DNA from: Tubulanus polymorphus
Taxonomy: Eukaryota; Nemertea; Palaeonemertea; Tubulaniformes; Tubulanidae
NCBI RefSeq assembly: GCF_964204645.1
Contig: NC_134025.1
Coordinates: forward strand, 14,972,001 to 15,036,000
Direction: 5' to 3'
DNA: 64,000 nt
The number at the start of each line of letters is the position of its first letter. Within the stretch, counting starts at the first letter, position 1. The notes under the pieces are model-generated. The model had not been told where the DNA came from and did no database searches. It saw only the letters and a list, made by a program, of their open reading frames with translations. This document shows positions 13,655-22,987 of the stretch, one piece after another. The translations under genes were made by a program, and so were the position numbers.

Positions 13655-15065
13655 CAGGGGCGGATCCAGGGGCATGTTGTGACCATGTCAACCAATAAAA
13701 AGGGCACATGCCTATGTTCTTAATTTAGGGCAGGAAGGCATATTAGCAAATTTTCTTAAATTCTACTATCATTTTAGAGCTTTCTGAGCATATCTGAGAG
13801 GCATTTAGTCAAGAAACATAGGTTATATATTTTGGAAAAATATCCATTGTGTATCTCAGGTGGTTACGACGGCAAATTTTGATACAGAGAAAAAATAACT
13901 AGGGGTCCAGGGACACCATGCCCACTTGGGAAGTGGTTCGAAATGCTCAACAATCTAACAATTTCAATATTCAATGCCCCCTGGTGACCATATACAGAAT
14001 CCAATGACCTTGAAACTCACCACAATCATAGAACATGTCAGCAGCTACGATTTTGTAATTGATTGTGATAACAAAATATGCCTCATTACCACTTTAATAT
14101 GGAAATACTAAGTTATTCTACTATTCAACGCCCCCTGGTGACCATATTCAAAACCCAATGACCTTGAAACTCACCACAATCATAGAACATGTCACAGACT
14201 ATAACTTTGTAATTGATCATGGTAACAAAATATGCCTAGGTACCAATATAATAAGGAAATACTAAGTTATTCTACTATTCAACGCCCCCTGGTGACCATA
14301 TAGAATAACTAATGACCTTGAAACTCACCACAATCATAGAACACGTTATGAGCTACATCTTTCTAAATTATTGTGGTAACAAAATACGCTTAGGTATCAA
14401 TATAATGTGGAAAAACTTTTTTCCACTTACGAATGAGTACTGCTGACACCAAGATGGCCGCCAATTGCGTCATAATTGGCTGATGAAAAATACCTGTCTC
14501 AGGTAGGCCTATAAAACACCCCTTTCCAAAGAATACCCATCACAAATTGCAATGAGAAATGATAAACCAGTAGGAAGCTACAGGACTCAGAATTTGGGCC
14601 AAAATTAACATTTTTGGGCACTAAAAAGGTCATAGGATGGCCATCTTGAGTCCGATCGACCCAATTTTTGTTATGCTGATGGGCCCTGGGGGAATTCACA
14701 TATATCCGAAAGATCAAGGTAATTGATCAAAGCGTCTTCAAAATTTCCCTCAAAAAGTTCAAAAATGTGTAAAAAGTGCTGATTTTGGCGAACAACAATG
14801 GCTGCCAGTCGGCCATCTTGAATCTGACAGGGCCAGTTTTTGGGCGGAAGATGTGTCTGGGGTAGATACATGTGTAACCCAACTATCAAGACATTACCTT
14901 GAAGATCTTCAAAACTTCCCAAAATAACTGGATTCCGTCTACGGACGGACGGACGACGACGGACGAAAAGTGAACGCAATAGTCCCAAGTCCTAAAGTCC
15001 CAAGTGGGCTAAAAAGGCACTTTAAAATTCCGACCGTGTCGGTGACAGGTCTAAATCCGCCCCTG
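13655..15065. mobile_element. hAT-like non-autonomous element split by a K repeat
   Basis: The left end CAGGGGCGGATCCAGGGG and the right end CTAAATCCGCCCCTG form inverted repeats of the form common in animal hAT elements. Both ends are flanked by GGTTC (13650-13654 and 15066-15070), which fits a 5-bp target duplication. About 1.1 kb of its inside is a K-family copy (13898-15015), so the original element was only about 300 bp. The inner text near both ends (AAAAAGGGCACATG... ...AAGGCACTTTAAAA) fits a short hAT MITE. Confidence 0.6.
13898..15015 (+). repeat. K-family repeat, best full-length copy
   Basis: One end reads CTAGGGGTCCAGGGACACCA, then CCCACTTGGGAAGTGG. The other end is CCGTCTACGGACGG plus GGACG repeats, then AGTGAACGCAATAG and CCCAAGTGGGCTAAAAA. 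Both ends thus hold a CCCACTTGGGA-like palindrome. Inside are three tandem units of about 153 bp, each starting with CCCCCTGGTGACCAT (about 13977, 14131, 14284). Two CAAGATGGCCG boxes follow in the second half. Other copies lie at 4.8, 9.3, 31.2, 34, 35.1, 36.3, 37.6 and 62 kb. No protein is encoded. Confidence 0.8.
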
Positions 15066-15249
15066 GGTTCACACGCTCAATTTTATAAGCCTACTGGTGC
15101 ATTAATAATTGTAACACATTCTCATAGTTACTTATAGCCAAAAAAATAGCCTAACTGGATTCTGTCCACGGACGAAAAGTGAACGCAACAGCCCGCTGGT
15201 ACAAGTCCCAAGTGGGCTAAAAATGCTATAGGTTCATGTCATCTCGCCC

Positions 15250-15510
15250 TCGGTAAATTGTGTCATCTTGGTAATTAGGTGGACACCAATGGCTCATTTG
15301 CATAAAGAAATAAACAAACACGAACAAAATGGCGATCTTTCTCGCCGATTTAAAGCTTAATTTCCGAGTGTAAAATGGATATAAAGACGATGATTTATCT
15401 GGACTGTATAACTCTGCTGATTCGATTAAGACCTATTTGAGGTATGCACACCCAAAAATAAGCGAAATATCCCAATAAGATCATGGACAATAGAAAATAG
15501 CCTAGACTAT
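15250..15510 (+). repeat. mosaic of small dispersed repeats
   Basis: The part at 15285-15365 (AACAAAATGGCGATCTTTCT, then CGATTTAAAGCTTAA) recurs inverted at 26050-26120 and direct at 26415-26480. The part at 15400-15510 (GTATGCACACCCAAAAATAA) recurs inverted at about 31095-31210 and partly at 21845-21920. They are pieces of short non-autonomous elements. Confidence 0.55.
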
Positions 15511-15727
15511 TTTAGTCAAAAGTTTTGAGTTACTACGATCGTCAAAAGCTACTTAGGATAATCAATCTAGGCCTATGCCAAAACAATAGTCCAACTTCCT
15601 AACTTCCATCGAATTACAGAACGGCCAGAAGGCCTATGACTGAGGTAGGTAAGTTGATGGGGGTTTATTTAAATGGATGAAATAGACACTCAAAGCCTAG
15701 TTCCTTTTTAGTCGGCCTACTACGTAC

Positions 15728-16133
15728 CTGATATTTTTAATTGGACTAATTTTGAAGTTCGTATCTTCGGTGACGTTCCTAATGATTCTTTTGAAAGATA
15801 AGGCCTTGGCACCAATGATGACGACACTGCAACCCAATCAAATGATCCTGGCATGGACTTTTCATTCACACAGTCGAAGTTGTAAATGGCCAGGCACCTT
15901 TCTCTCTCCTCTTCGACCATTTCTTGTAATAATGTATCCGTATCCTTAATATCAATCTTACATCCGCTATCGTCTGAATCTTCGAAACATAATTTCCTAC
16001 GAGCTCTGCTCTTAGAAGCCGACTGACGGCGTTTTAAAGACGAAATATCGCAAAATTCATTTCCATCCGCTGCGGAGCGCGCAACACACGCCATTTTCAT
16101 GTCCGAAACAATGTATGCCTCAACACACGACAC
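15728..16133 (-). CDS. CDK inhibitor-like exon (p21/p27/Dacapo family)
   Basis: This minus-strand exon encodes about 135 residues that read like the cyclin-dependent kinase inhibitor (CDI) domain of Cip/Kip proteins, nuclear proteins that bind and block cyclin-CDK complexes. Key matches are RRKLCF (residues 45-50; the cyclin-groove RxL-F motif), an acidic linker with a helix (LLQEMVEEERERC), YNFDC (84-88; NFDF in p27), and MPGSFDWVAV (94-103; LEGKYEWQEV-like), then a proline-tyrosine patch. The reading frame runs to a splice donor CAG|GTACGT at 15728, so this is a first coding exon. Translation may start at residue 1, 12 or 14; the ATG of residue 14 (AAAATGG) has the best context. The second exon was not found. 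No frameshift or stop is seen, so it is probably a live host gene among repeats. Confidence 0.65.
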
Positions 16134-16340
16134 ACACTACATACACTCACACTGTGAGTAGGCCCAGACACGCAGCGTGCCAGTGCTAAAGCGCGCGGCG
16201 CATTCTTCTGCGTTGTGATTGGTTGGATAGACAGTCCGAGTTCTATTGTTGGTTGAATACGCGTATGAACCGGCAGAGATTCTACCTTGGCAACGATCAT
16301 CAGCTTAACTTTTGAGCCTTGAGAATGAAAATGGTGATAA
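16134..16340 (-). promoter_or_regulatory. likely promoter and 5' leader of the CDK inhibitor-like gene
   Basis: Directly upstream of the minus-strand exon the base content jumps to GC- and CpG-rich (GCGCGCGGCGC at about 16193). A second landmark is TGATTGGTTGG (about 16217), which is a CCAAT box read on the minus strand. This contrasts with the AT-rich surroundings and fits a CpG-type promoter. No TATA box is clear. Confidence 0.4.
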
Positions 16341-16749
16341 TTACTTACATACGTGCTTATGTCAAGGAACGGTGTATTGTAATTTAAGTATATACAGCTC
16401 TATAGTTCGTGCTCATCAATAATACTTAATTTGTGCCACCCAAACATACCAGGTGTTAGTTTGGCAGTCGTCTTGTATTTGTCAGTCTAGCCACGGTGCG
16501 ACAAATTTACGACATGTCCGCACGGGGCAATTATTAAAAACCCAATTATAAGATCGAAAATTTCCATCACGATTTATTCCATGATTTTTCTTAAATCTAT
16601 ACTTCATCTTTTCTGTGTACCGATCTACCACAAAATAACTTAAAACAAACATTTGGAGAATTTATAACAGGGATCACGTGACCTGTTTTTTAAATGAATT
16701 ATTTGAAGTTTTCAACACCAGTCTGGGACACTATAAAGGGAAATGCTAA

Positions 16750-16789
16750 GTAGGCTAAACAAAAGTTATATAACTTTTGTTTAGCCTAC
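16750..16789. repeat. perfect 40-bp palindrome
   Basis: The sequence GTAGGCTAAACAAAAGTTAT is followed at once by its exact reverse complement, with no loop. It may be the fused ends of a small foldback element. Confidence 0.8.
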
Positions 16790-17021
16790 CTGTGTTATAT
16801 AACACCAGGCCTATCATTTTTTCATTTAGTAAGAGTCGACTATCCTTTTAAATGAGTAATTTGTTCTATTCTTATAGCAAAACATAAACATATTCAGAAG
16901 TTTTCATTTCATTTTCGTTTATTTTTTACTCCGAACCGACCGACGGTAGTGTTTTACCGTAGAATGATCCGGCATTGGAAACGAATTCTATCACCAGACT
17001 TGCAGAGTTTACTACTCCACA

Positions 17022-17111
17022 GGACCCAGTTCCACAGTTGAGTTAAGATTTGAGTTAACTCATTGAAAATGAACTAATTTTAACTCAGAGTTAACTTGTG
17101 GAAAGTGGGTC
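17022..17111. repeat. P-family palindromic repeat, copy 1
   Basis: A roughly 90-bp palindromic repeat with ends GGACCCAGTTCCACAG and GTGGAAAGTGGGTCC. Its arms are rich in GAGTTAA/TTAACTC around a core CATTGAAAATGAACT. Four more copies lie at 17813, 18689, 52510 and 54910. It is too short to encode anything and behaves like a tiny foldback MITE. Confidence 0.8.
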
Positions 17112-17227
17112 CAGGTTAATACTTGCCAGAGCAAAAAGGATGTCAGGAAACTGGTCAGTGCTGCTCCGGCATTGGTCAGTTAAACAATTTTTTTCTAATC
17201 ACACTTCCCTGGTTTAACTAATAGTCC

Positions 17228-17262
17228 TTATAACAGTAACAGTAACAGTAACAGTAACATTA
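17228..17262. repeat. AACAGT microsatellite
   Basis: Four to five tandem copies of the hexamer AACAGT. Confidence 0.8.
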
Positions 17263-17315
17263 AGTGATGGACCGCTTTTGCGATCTTAACACTGTTGGTT
17301 TAACATACACAGTTG

Positions 17316-18490
17316 TTAGATTTTTAAGTTAATGCACATTTGCCGAGATATCATTAGCGTGTATAGTTTGTAGTTAGTTTTTTGTTCATAGTCTTTCCAA
17401 TAATCGTCCAGCCGAGCCTTGAACGAATTCACAGATGGTGCTTCCACAACTTCTGTCGGCAGACTGTTCCAGTAATTGATAATTCTATTTGTAAAATATT
17501 TCAGTCTAATGTTCTTGCGGCATCGTCTTTTTTTCCAACTTGAAGGACGACCTCTGGTGAAACGGCGTCTAGCATCTAACATGATAATATCATTATCGGT
17601 GGAATATACGTTAGTTATACTAGTTTGAATGTCTCGATCATGTCATAGCGTAATAGTCTATAAGTGAGACTAGGAATTTTAAGATATTTTAATCTTTCTT
17701 CATACGGCAAGTTTTTTACATTCACAATCATTCTCGTCGCTCTTCTTTGAATACTCTCTAATTTATCTGTTTCCGACAGAGAAATATGAGACCACACTGG
17801 ATTGTTGTTCCAGGGTCCAGTTCCACAGTTCTGAGTTAAGATTTGACCCTAGGTTAAAACATTGAAAATGAACTGACTTTAACTCAGAGTTAACTCTAAC
17901 TCTGGAACTGGATCCAGAATTGGTCGAACCAGTGATTTGTACAGCAACACAAACGCTTTGCTATCACGAACATTGATGGTTCTTTTTATGGTGTATATAG
18001 CACCCTAGCTTTCAGAACGACGTGGTTCACATGACGTTTGAAATTCAATTTATCATCAAATATTCCTAAATCGCGTTTGTATTCCAATGTTTTGATGACA
18101 TTACCCTGAAGTTCATAGTTGAAAGTCGGTTTAACGCATCCAATTCGTAACCTATTTGCCTTATCAGGGTGGAATTTTAATTTTCACTCATCCGACCAAC
18201 TCATTGCGCTATTTGACTATGCTGATCAGATCATTAGTCGTCCTAAAGACTTGATAACTTTGTATAATTTCGTATCATCCGCAAAAAAGCTGCACTGGAG
18301 TGGTGATTTTTGTAGGTAAGTCATCTATGTAAATCACGAAAAGCATCGGACCGAGCACGCTTCCTTGAGGAACTCCGCTTATCACAGGTCTCCAATTTGA
18401 AAAAGCTATCGTCGACACGAGAACTGTTTCCGATTACTTAAAAACGATTTAATTCACTCAGCGATTTTCCCGCAGATTCCGGTAAGCATT
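17316..18490 (-). pseudogene. LINE (CR1/Jockey-like) reverse transcriptase fragment
   Basis: Read on the minus strand from 18.4 kb downward, the translation shows the core RT segment [14 protein letters not shown], then IYIDDLP and LFADDTKLY. Next come a DLGIFDDKLNFKRH segment, the LESIQRRATRMI and YEERLKYLKIPSLTYRLLR segments (17615-17797), and NRIINYWNSLPTEVVEAPSV (17316-17582). This order is the 3' half of ORF2 of CR1/Jockey-type non-LTR retrotransposons. The frame is broken several times. A P-family palindrome (17813-17916) is inserted between the DLG and QRRAT parts. No endonuclease or 5' part is seen. It is a 5'-truncated dead copy. Confidence 0.8.
17813..17916. repeat. P-family palindrome inserted in the LINE
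   Basis: It has ends GGGTCCAGTTCCACAG and CTGGAACTGGATCC and the core CATTGAAAATGAACTGA. It interrupts LINE coding text that is continuous on both sides, which proves that this family moves or once moved. Confidence 0.8.
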
Positions 18491-18688
18491 AAGTATATAG
18501 TCTGAAATAAAATGTCTCTGGTATGGGTGCTTGGAATCATGTCCTTAACTGTACGCCGAACTGTATCTTTGTACTGTATCTTTGTACTGTAGCAATACGG
18601 GTGTTAAATAGATATGGCTAGGGCGGCCCCCTGTTGAAAAATCCTAGAATAGATCCACCCTAGCATTTGGCCTAAGTTTAGAGTTCAG

Positions 18689-18797
18689 GATCCAGTTCCA
18701 CAGTCATGTGATGAATTAGAGTTAACTCCGAGTTAAAATCAGTTTATTCTCAATGAGTTAAATCTTATTAATTCACAACAACTGTGGAACTGACTCC
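18689..18797. repeat. P-family palindrome, opposite orientation
   Basis: It has ends GGATCCAGTTCCACAG and CTGTGGAACTGACTCC. The core is inverted compared with the copies at 17.0 and 17.8 kb. Confidence 0.75.
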
Positions 18798-19234
18798 TGA
18801 TTGTTGAATAAAGTTAATTTGTCTTTGATAACTTTATTATCACGTCCAGATGACGCTTTTGAGCTAGACCTCGGCCAATCAACGCCGACGGCGCCTAGCC
18901 TTATCAATTCCCGAGGCCGATATGAAACTACGCGGAGAGGGTAGCTTGCCCTCGGAAGATTGCATCGATAATACCGTAAGAAATAAATCAATAGAAAATA
19001 TGGTCACTTACGGCTGAAACGAAAAACGCTTCTGGGGAGGGATACCGCACTCCCCATAGAAATCCTGCTTAGGCTAGCGCGACAGGGAAGGACAGACATG
19101 TTGTAATAAGATGAGAATAAACGCAGAAGCCTACCTTACTATAAACAAACTATACTATAGGAAGTCCTTTTACTTCCGTCTGGGATCGAGTTTTTGGGAT
19201 AATTCACTTGATCGTTTGAACACATAGGCCTATG

Positions 19235-21744
19235 GGTAAAAGTGCAGATCTGCACGGTAAAGTGCAGATCCGCACCTCTCATGATTGACGCAATCTGCTG
19301 AATGACAGAATCCAGGCTAAAATCTTTCTACTCTCTCTAGTGAAGATATCTTAGAATTAGCCAATGGCAATGTACTGTTGAATTGCTGATGACATTTTGT
19401 ATCTGAAACAATGATATTTCATGTTATTGATTGAACCGTTTATGCGAGGAGGTGCGGATCTGCACTTTAACCGATCTGCACCTGGGCATTCCTTTACTTT
19501 CGCACCGCACTATGTTCCACTCTGTCTACGTCCTTCAAACTTATGTCACTGGTGTATTTTTGTATGGGGAATCTTATGGTGAAGTCCGTTTTTTAATATC
19601 TCTCAACAGAAAATAAAATTCGCTTTTTTATAAAATTTTCTTCCTCCAGTTTTTACGTGCTGCAAATGGTCGCCATGTTGGGAATCAGTAAAAGTCGGAC
19701 TATGGCCTCCGGTCTTACTAACTACCGACAGAAACAGTTAAAAAGACACATTTTTGGAATAGAATAGAAAAAATGATTATTATTATTGGATTAATAAAAC
19801 GGTCAATGATGCCTAAGAAACATACATGATACAGAAAATAAAAATATACAAATATACAATATATACGTGCCTCTCGTCGAGTCACAGCGGATAAAATTGT
19901 CGGATCAAATCGAGCGCGCCGTCGAAAGAATTGTTACGCGTGCGGGTTCGACGCCATGCAAATTCCGCGAAGTACGTCGTCAGCAGACCCTCTGTAGTCC
20001 CGTGCATCCTCTTTTGCTTCGCTTTCGCACAGCTCCACAGATTTTCGACGTTGTTTGTATGCACTCCCGTGTTCGGATCCACGAAGTGCAAATTGTGATT
20101 AACAGTTGCGTGCTGATATCCAGCGCCGGGAATATTTCCAATTTGATTGTAAGCCGCCCACATATCGCTTAGAATCGTACTGCCCGGAGCAATGTGCTGC
20201 TGGATTAGTGGCAGTAGGGTTGCCGCATCCCTACGTCCATGTGGGCACTCGACAAGAAAAGCCTCCTTCGTTTCCACGCAAATTCCTCCGAAAACCCACC
20301 GCTGTGCGAAGGGGCGCGCGTGGTGGTTTGCCGCTCTACGGGCTCTAGAAACGAGTGTTTCGTCTATTTGGACCGTGAGGCCAGGACCACCTATCACCGG
20401 CGGGTTGATAAACAAGCGTTTTCGCAAAGATCCCGATGAAAATTGTTCCAATCAACCAGCGTTTTTTCCGAGAGCTGCAACATCTGTCCCATCGATGCTT
20501 GGCTTATATCTGAAAGCGACCAAAGATACGTAAGAAGTACCAATTTCTGTACTGTTACCCGCGAATTCCTGAACCAGCTACCATCCTGTAAACATAAATT
20601 GGAAACAGTTAACAATAATGGATCGAATGCTGCTGTGATTTGATATCAATAAAATTGCTGGAATGTCTCTTACTTTGACACTAATTGTTGAATGAGCCCG
20701 ATTTGCGCATCTCCACACATATCCGATTGAATCACGCTGTTGTTGGCCTAAAACCATCGGTTCATTGCATTGTCTGCAATTAACCCTAGCTTTCAAAAGT
20801 CCGCGATCTTGGCACCACTGAATGATCGCTTCGTTGTCGTTGAGTTGTTGAATTAAATCAATGATAGTGATATTTTCGTGTGTTGGCCACTGTCCTCCGG
20901 CTCGAGCCATCTTGAGACGTATGATGCGAGGGCATTTTTACTTTCAGTATTTATTCATTTTGGAAATTGATGGCATCGGCGGCATTTTCCACAGGTTGTT
21001 AAACTATTGCTGTGGGTTTGTCTCATTCATCTCATTCCCACAGCAGTGAACTGCCGTGGGTTTATACATCGTTATATATATATACTAAAAGTCCTTTGAT
21101 CATGATCTGTCACTCAGTCATTTGTTACATTGTATAAAAACAGAAGAGATGCCCAGGATCCCAGTAGCCGCCCGTGTGACTTTCCCATATCAAAAAGAAA
21201 AACAACCTATTTAAGGAAAATTGTAAATTTATTTTTAGGATTTTATGAACAACGTTACACATTTACAAACATTATTTGTTAGATGTTGAATACTTGAAAT
21301 ATTTTTCATACTTTTCTGTATCAATAAAATCAATTGAAATGAATTGATCCTATTACGACTTTTTAACACAACCAAAAAATAATTGCTGACGAGATGACCA
21401 TCACCTGTGAAAAAAAAGCGAATTTTATTTTCTGTTGGAGATATTAAAAAACGGACTTCACCATAAGATTCCTCATACAAAAATACACCAGTGACATAAG
21501 TTTGAAGGACGTAGACAGAGTGGAACATAGTGCGGTGCGAAAGTAAAGGAATGCCCTGCACCTCTCCGCGTAAATGGTTCAATCAATTACATTGAATAGC
21601 ATTTTTTTCAGATTCAATGTCATCAGTAATTCATACATTGTCATTGGTTAATTTTAAGATATCTTCAATAGAAAGATTTTAGCTTGGATTCTGTAATTCA
21701 GTAGATTGCGCCACTCACGAGAGGTGCGGATGTGCACTTTTACC
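19235..21744. mobile_element. Merlin-type DNA transposon with long inverted ends
   Basis: The arms at 19235-19630 and about 21411-21744 are inverted repeats of some 335-395 bp. The outer ends start GGTAAAAGTGCAGAT, and the left arm has an extra small duplication of that motif. The direct repeat GCCTATG flanks the element at 19228-19234 and 21745-21751; Merlin elements make 8-9 bp duplications, so one or two bases may have changed. A minus-strand transposase of the IS1595/ISXO2 type (the Merlin type) fills the centre. The outer roughly 190 bp of each arm closely matches a solo 191-bp element at 53065-53255. Confidence 0.8.
19882..20910 (-). pseudogene. Merlin (IS1595/ISXO2-like) DDE transposase, one frameshift
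   Basis: The first exon (20910 down to about 20668) begins MARAGGQWP and has a zinc ribbon-like CRQC..VWRC. It ends at donor AAA|GTAAGA. The second exon starts after TTTACAG with DGSWFRNSRVTVQKLVLL and keeps the frame. Near 20420-20440, at an AAAA run after RDLC, similarity passes to another frame that continues to the stop at 19882. That part holds the DDE core IGGPG..VQIDET, ILSDMWAAYNQIG and HTNNVENLWSCAK, giving D30, D96 and E137 of the last segment. All catalytic residues are present, so the copy lost function recently, or the frameshift is a sequence error. The antisense open frames over this gene are shadows. Confidence 0.8.
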
Positions 21745-21978
21745 GCCTATGTACCTCCATTTGGTCTTGATACGTATGACCGATGGGTGTTCGAAGTTCG
21801 CTGAATTGCTGAAAATGAAATGCTGAACATAATTACTAATGTCTATTTATTTTTGATTGCCCACGATCTTTTTGGGATATTTCGCTTAGTTTTGGGTGTG
21901 CGAACTTCAAATTGATCGGGCGTAGCCACCGGTGCGACAACTGCGACATTTGTCGCACCAATAATTAGGCCTATATAA

Positions 21979-22720
21979 GGCTTAAAATGGGACAGAGAAA
22001 TGCTTAACTTCTCATCAAGTTACAAGTAACATGTAACATTAGGTTGTACTTCATTTTTGGAAAGCCATAAGGATATTTCCACGTTGTAATTTCATGTAAT
22101 CTACTTTGCGAAACTCTCAAAGAATGCAAATATCCTAATGCAGTAACAGTCTGAAACCATTGTAAGTCAAAGTGAAATATGTGTAACGCTATGTAACACC
22201 CTGTAACATGGGTGTAACGGGCTGTAACGCTATGTGAAACCCCTGTTACTCAAAGTGAAAAATGTGTAACACCCTGTAACAAGGGTGTAACAGGCTGTAA
22301 TGCCCTGTAACGCTATGTGAAACCCCTGTAACTCAAAGTGAAATATGTGTAACGCTATGTAACACCCTGTAACAAGGGTGTAACAGGCTGTGACGCCCTG
22401 TAACGCTATGTTAAACCCCTGTAATTCAAAGTAAAATATGTGTAACGCTATGTAACACCCTGTAACAAGGGTGTTACATAGCGTTACACATATTTCACTT
22501 AAACACGGATTTCACATGGTGTAACAAGAGTGTTACAGCCTGTTACTCCCTTGTTACAGGGTGTTAGATATTTCACTTTTAGTTACTCAAGGGTTTCATA
22601 TATTTCACTATGAGTTACATTACACACATATTTCACTTTTAGTAACAAGGGTCTTATATCATGTTACAAGTTACATGTAACGCAATTAAAAGCTAAGCAT
22701 TTTGTGGTCCCACTCTAAGC
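21979..22720. repeat. F-family foldback element with GTAAC tandem palindromes
   Basis: Inverted ends (left GGCTTAAAATGGGACAG with AAATGCTTAACTT; right the complement-type AAGCATTTTGTGGTCCCA) enclose a tandem array of about 85-95-bp units. The units are built from words such as TGTAACACCCTGTAACAAGG, GTGTAACAGGCTGTAAC, AACGCTATGTGAAACCCC and CTCAAAGTGAAATATG. At about 22460 the array flips to its reverse complement, so the whole is a giant hairpin. Partial copies lie at 26572-27690 and 30670-30935. No protein is encoded. Confidence 0.8.
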
Positions 22721-22987
22721 CACTCATGTCAATAATTGAAAAACCCATTATGCTAAAACGTTATAATGAACGTTATTCTGTATATTTAAATGGAGGGGGG
22801 TATCAAGTTCTTTTGAAGATGTCAGTGGTGCTAATATGGAGGCGTTGGTAATGCACTTGAGATTTTCGGTGTAGGCCACATCCAACCCAGTGACTCCAGC
22901 GAGTTTTGTTTATAGTGTTTATTGTATCACATATGGACCATGCACCCGATCTCACAGTATCAAAGTTGCCAAATTCAGAATACTTTT

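Noticed and set aside
20192-20533. 113-codon plus-strand frame opposite the Merlin transposase
   Set aside because: It is an antisense shadow; the minus strand holds the conserved DDE motifs.
21979-22720. CRISPR-like array from evenly spaced repeats
   Set aside because: The genome is eukaryotic, units run into each other without unique spacers, and the array is part of a foldback element.
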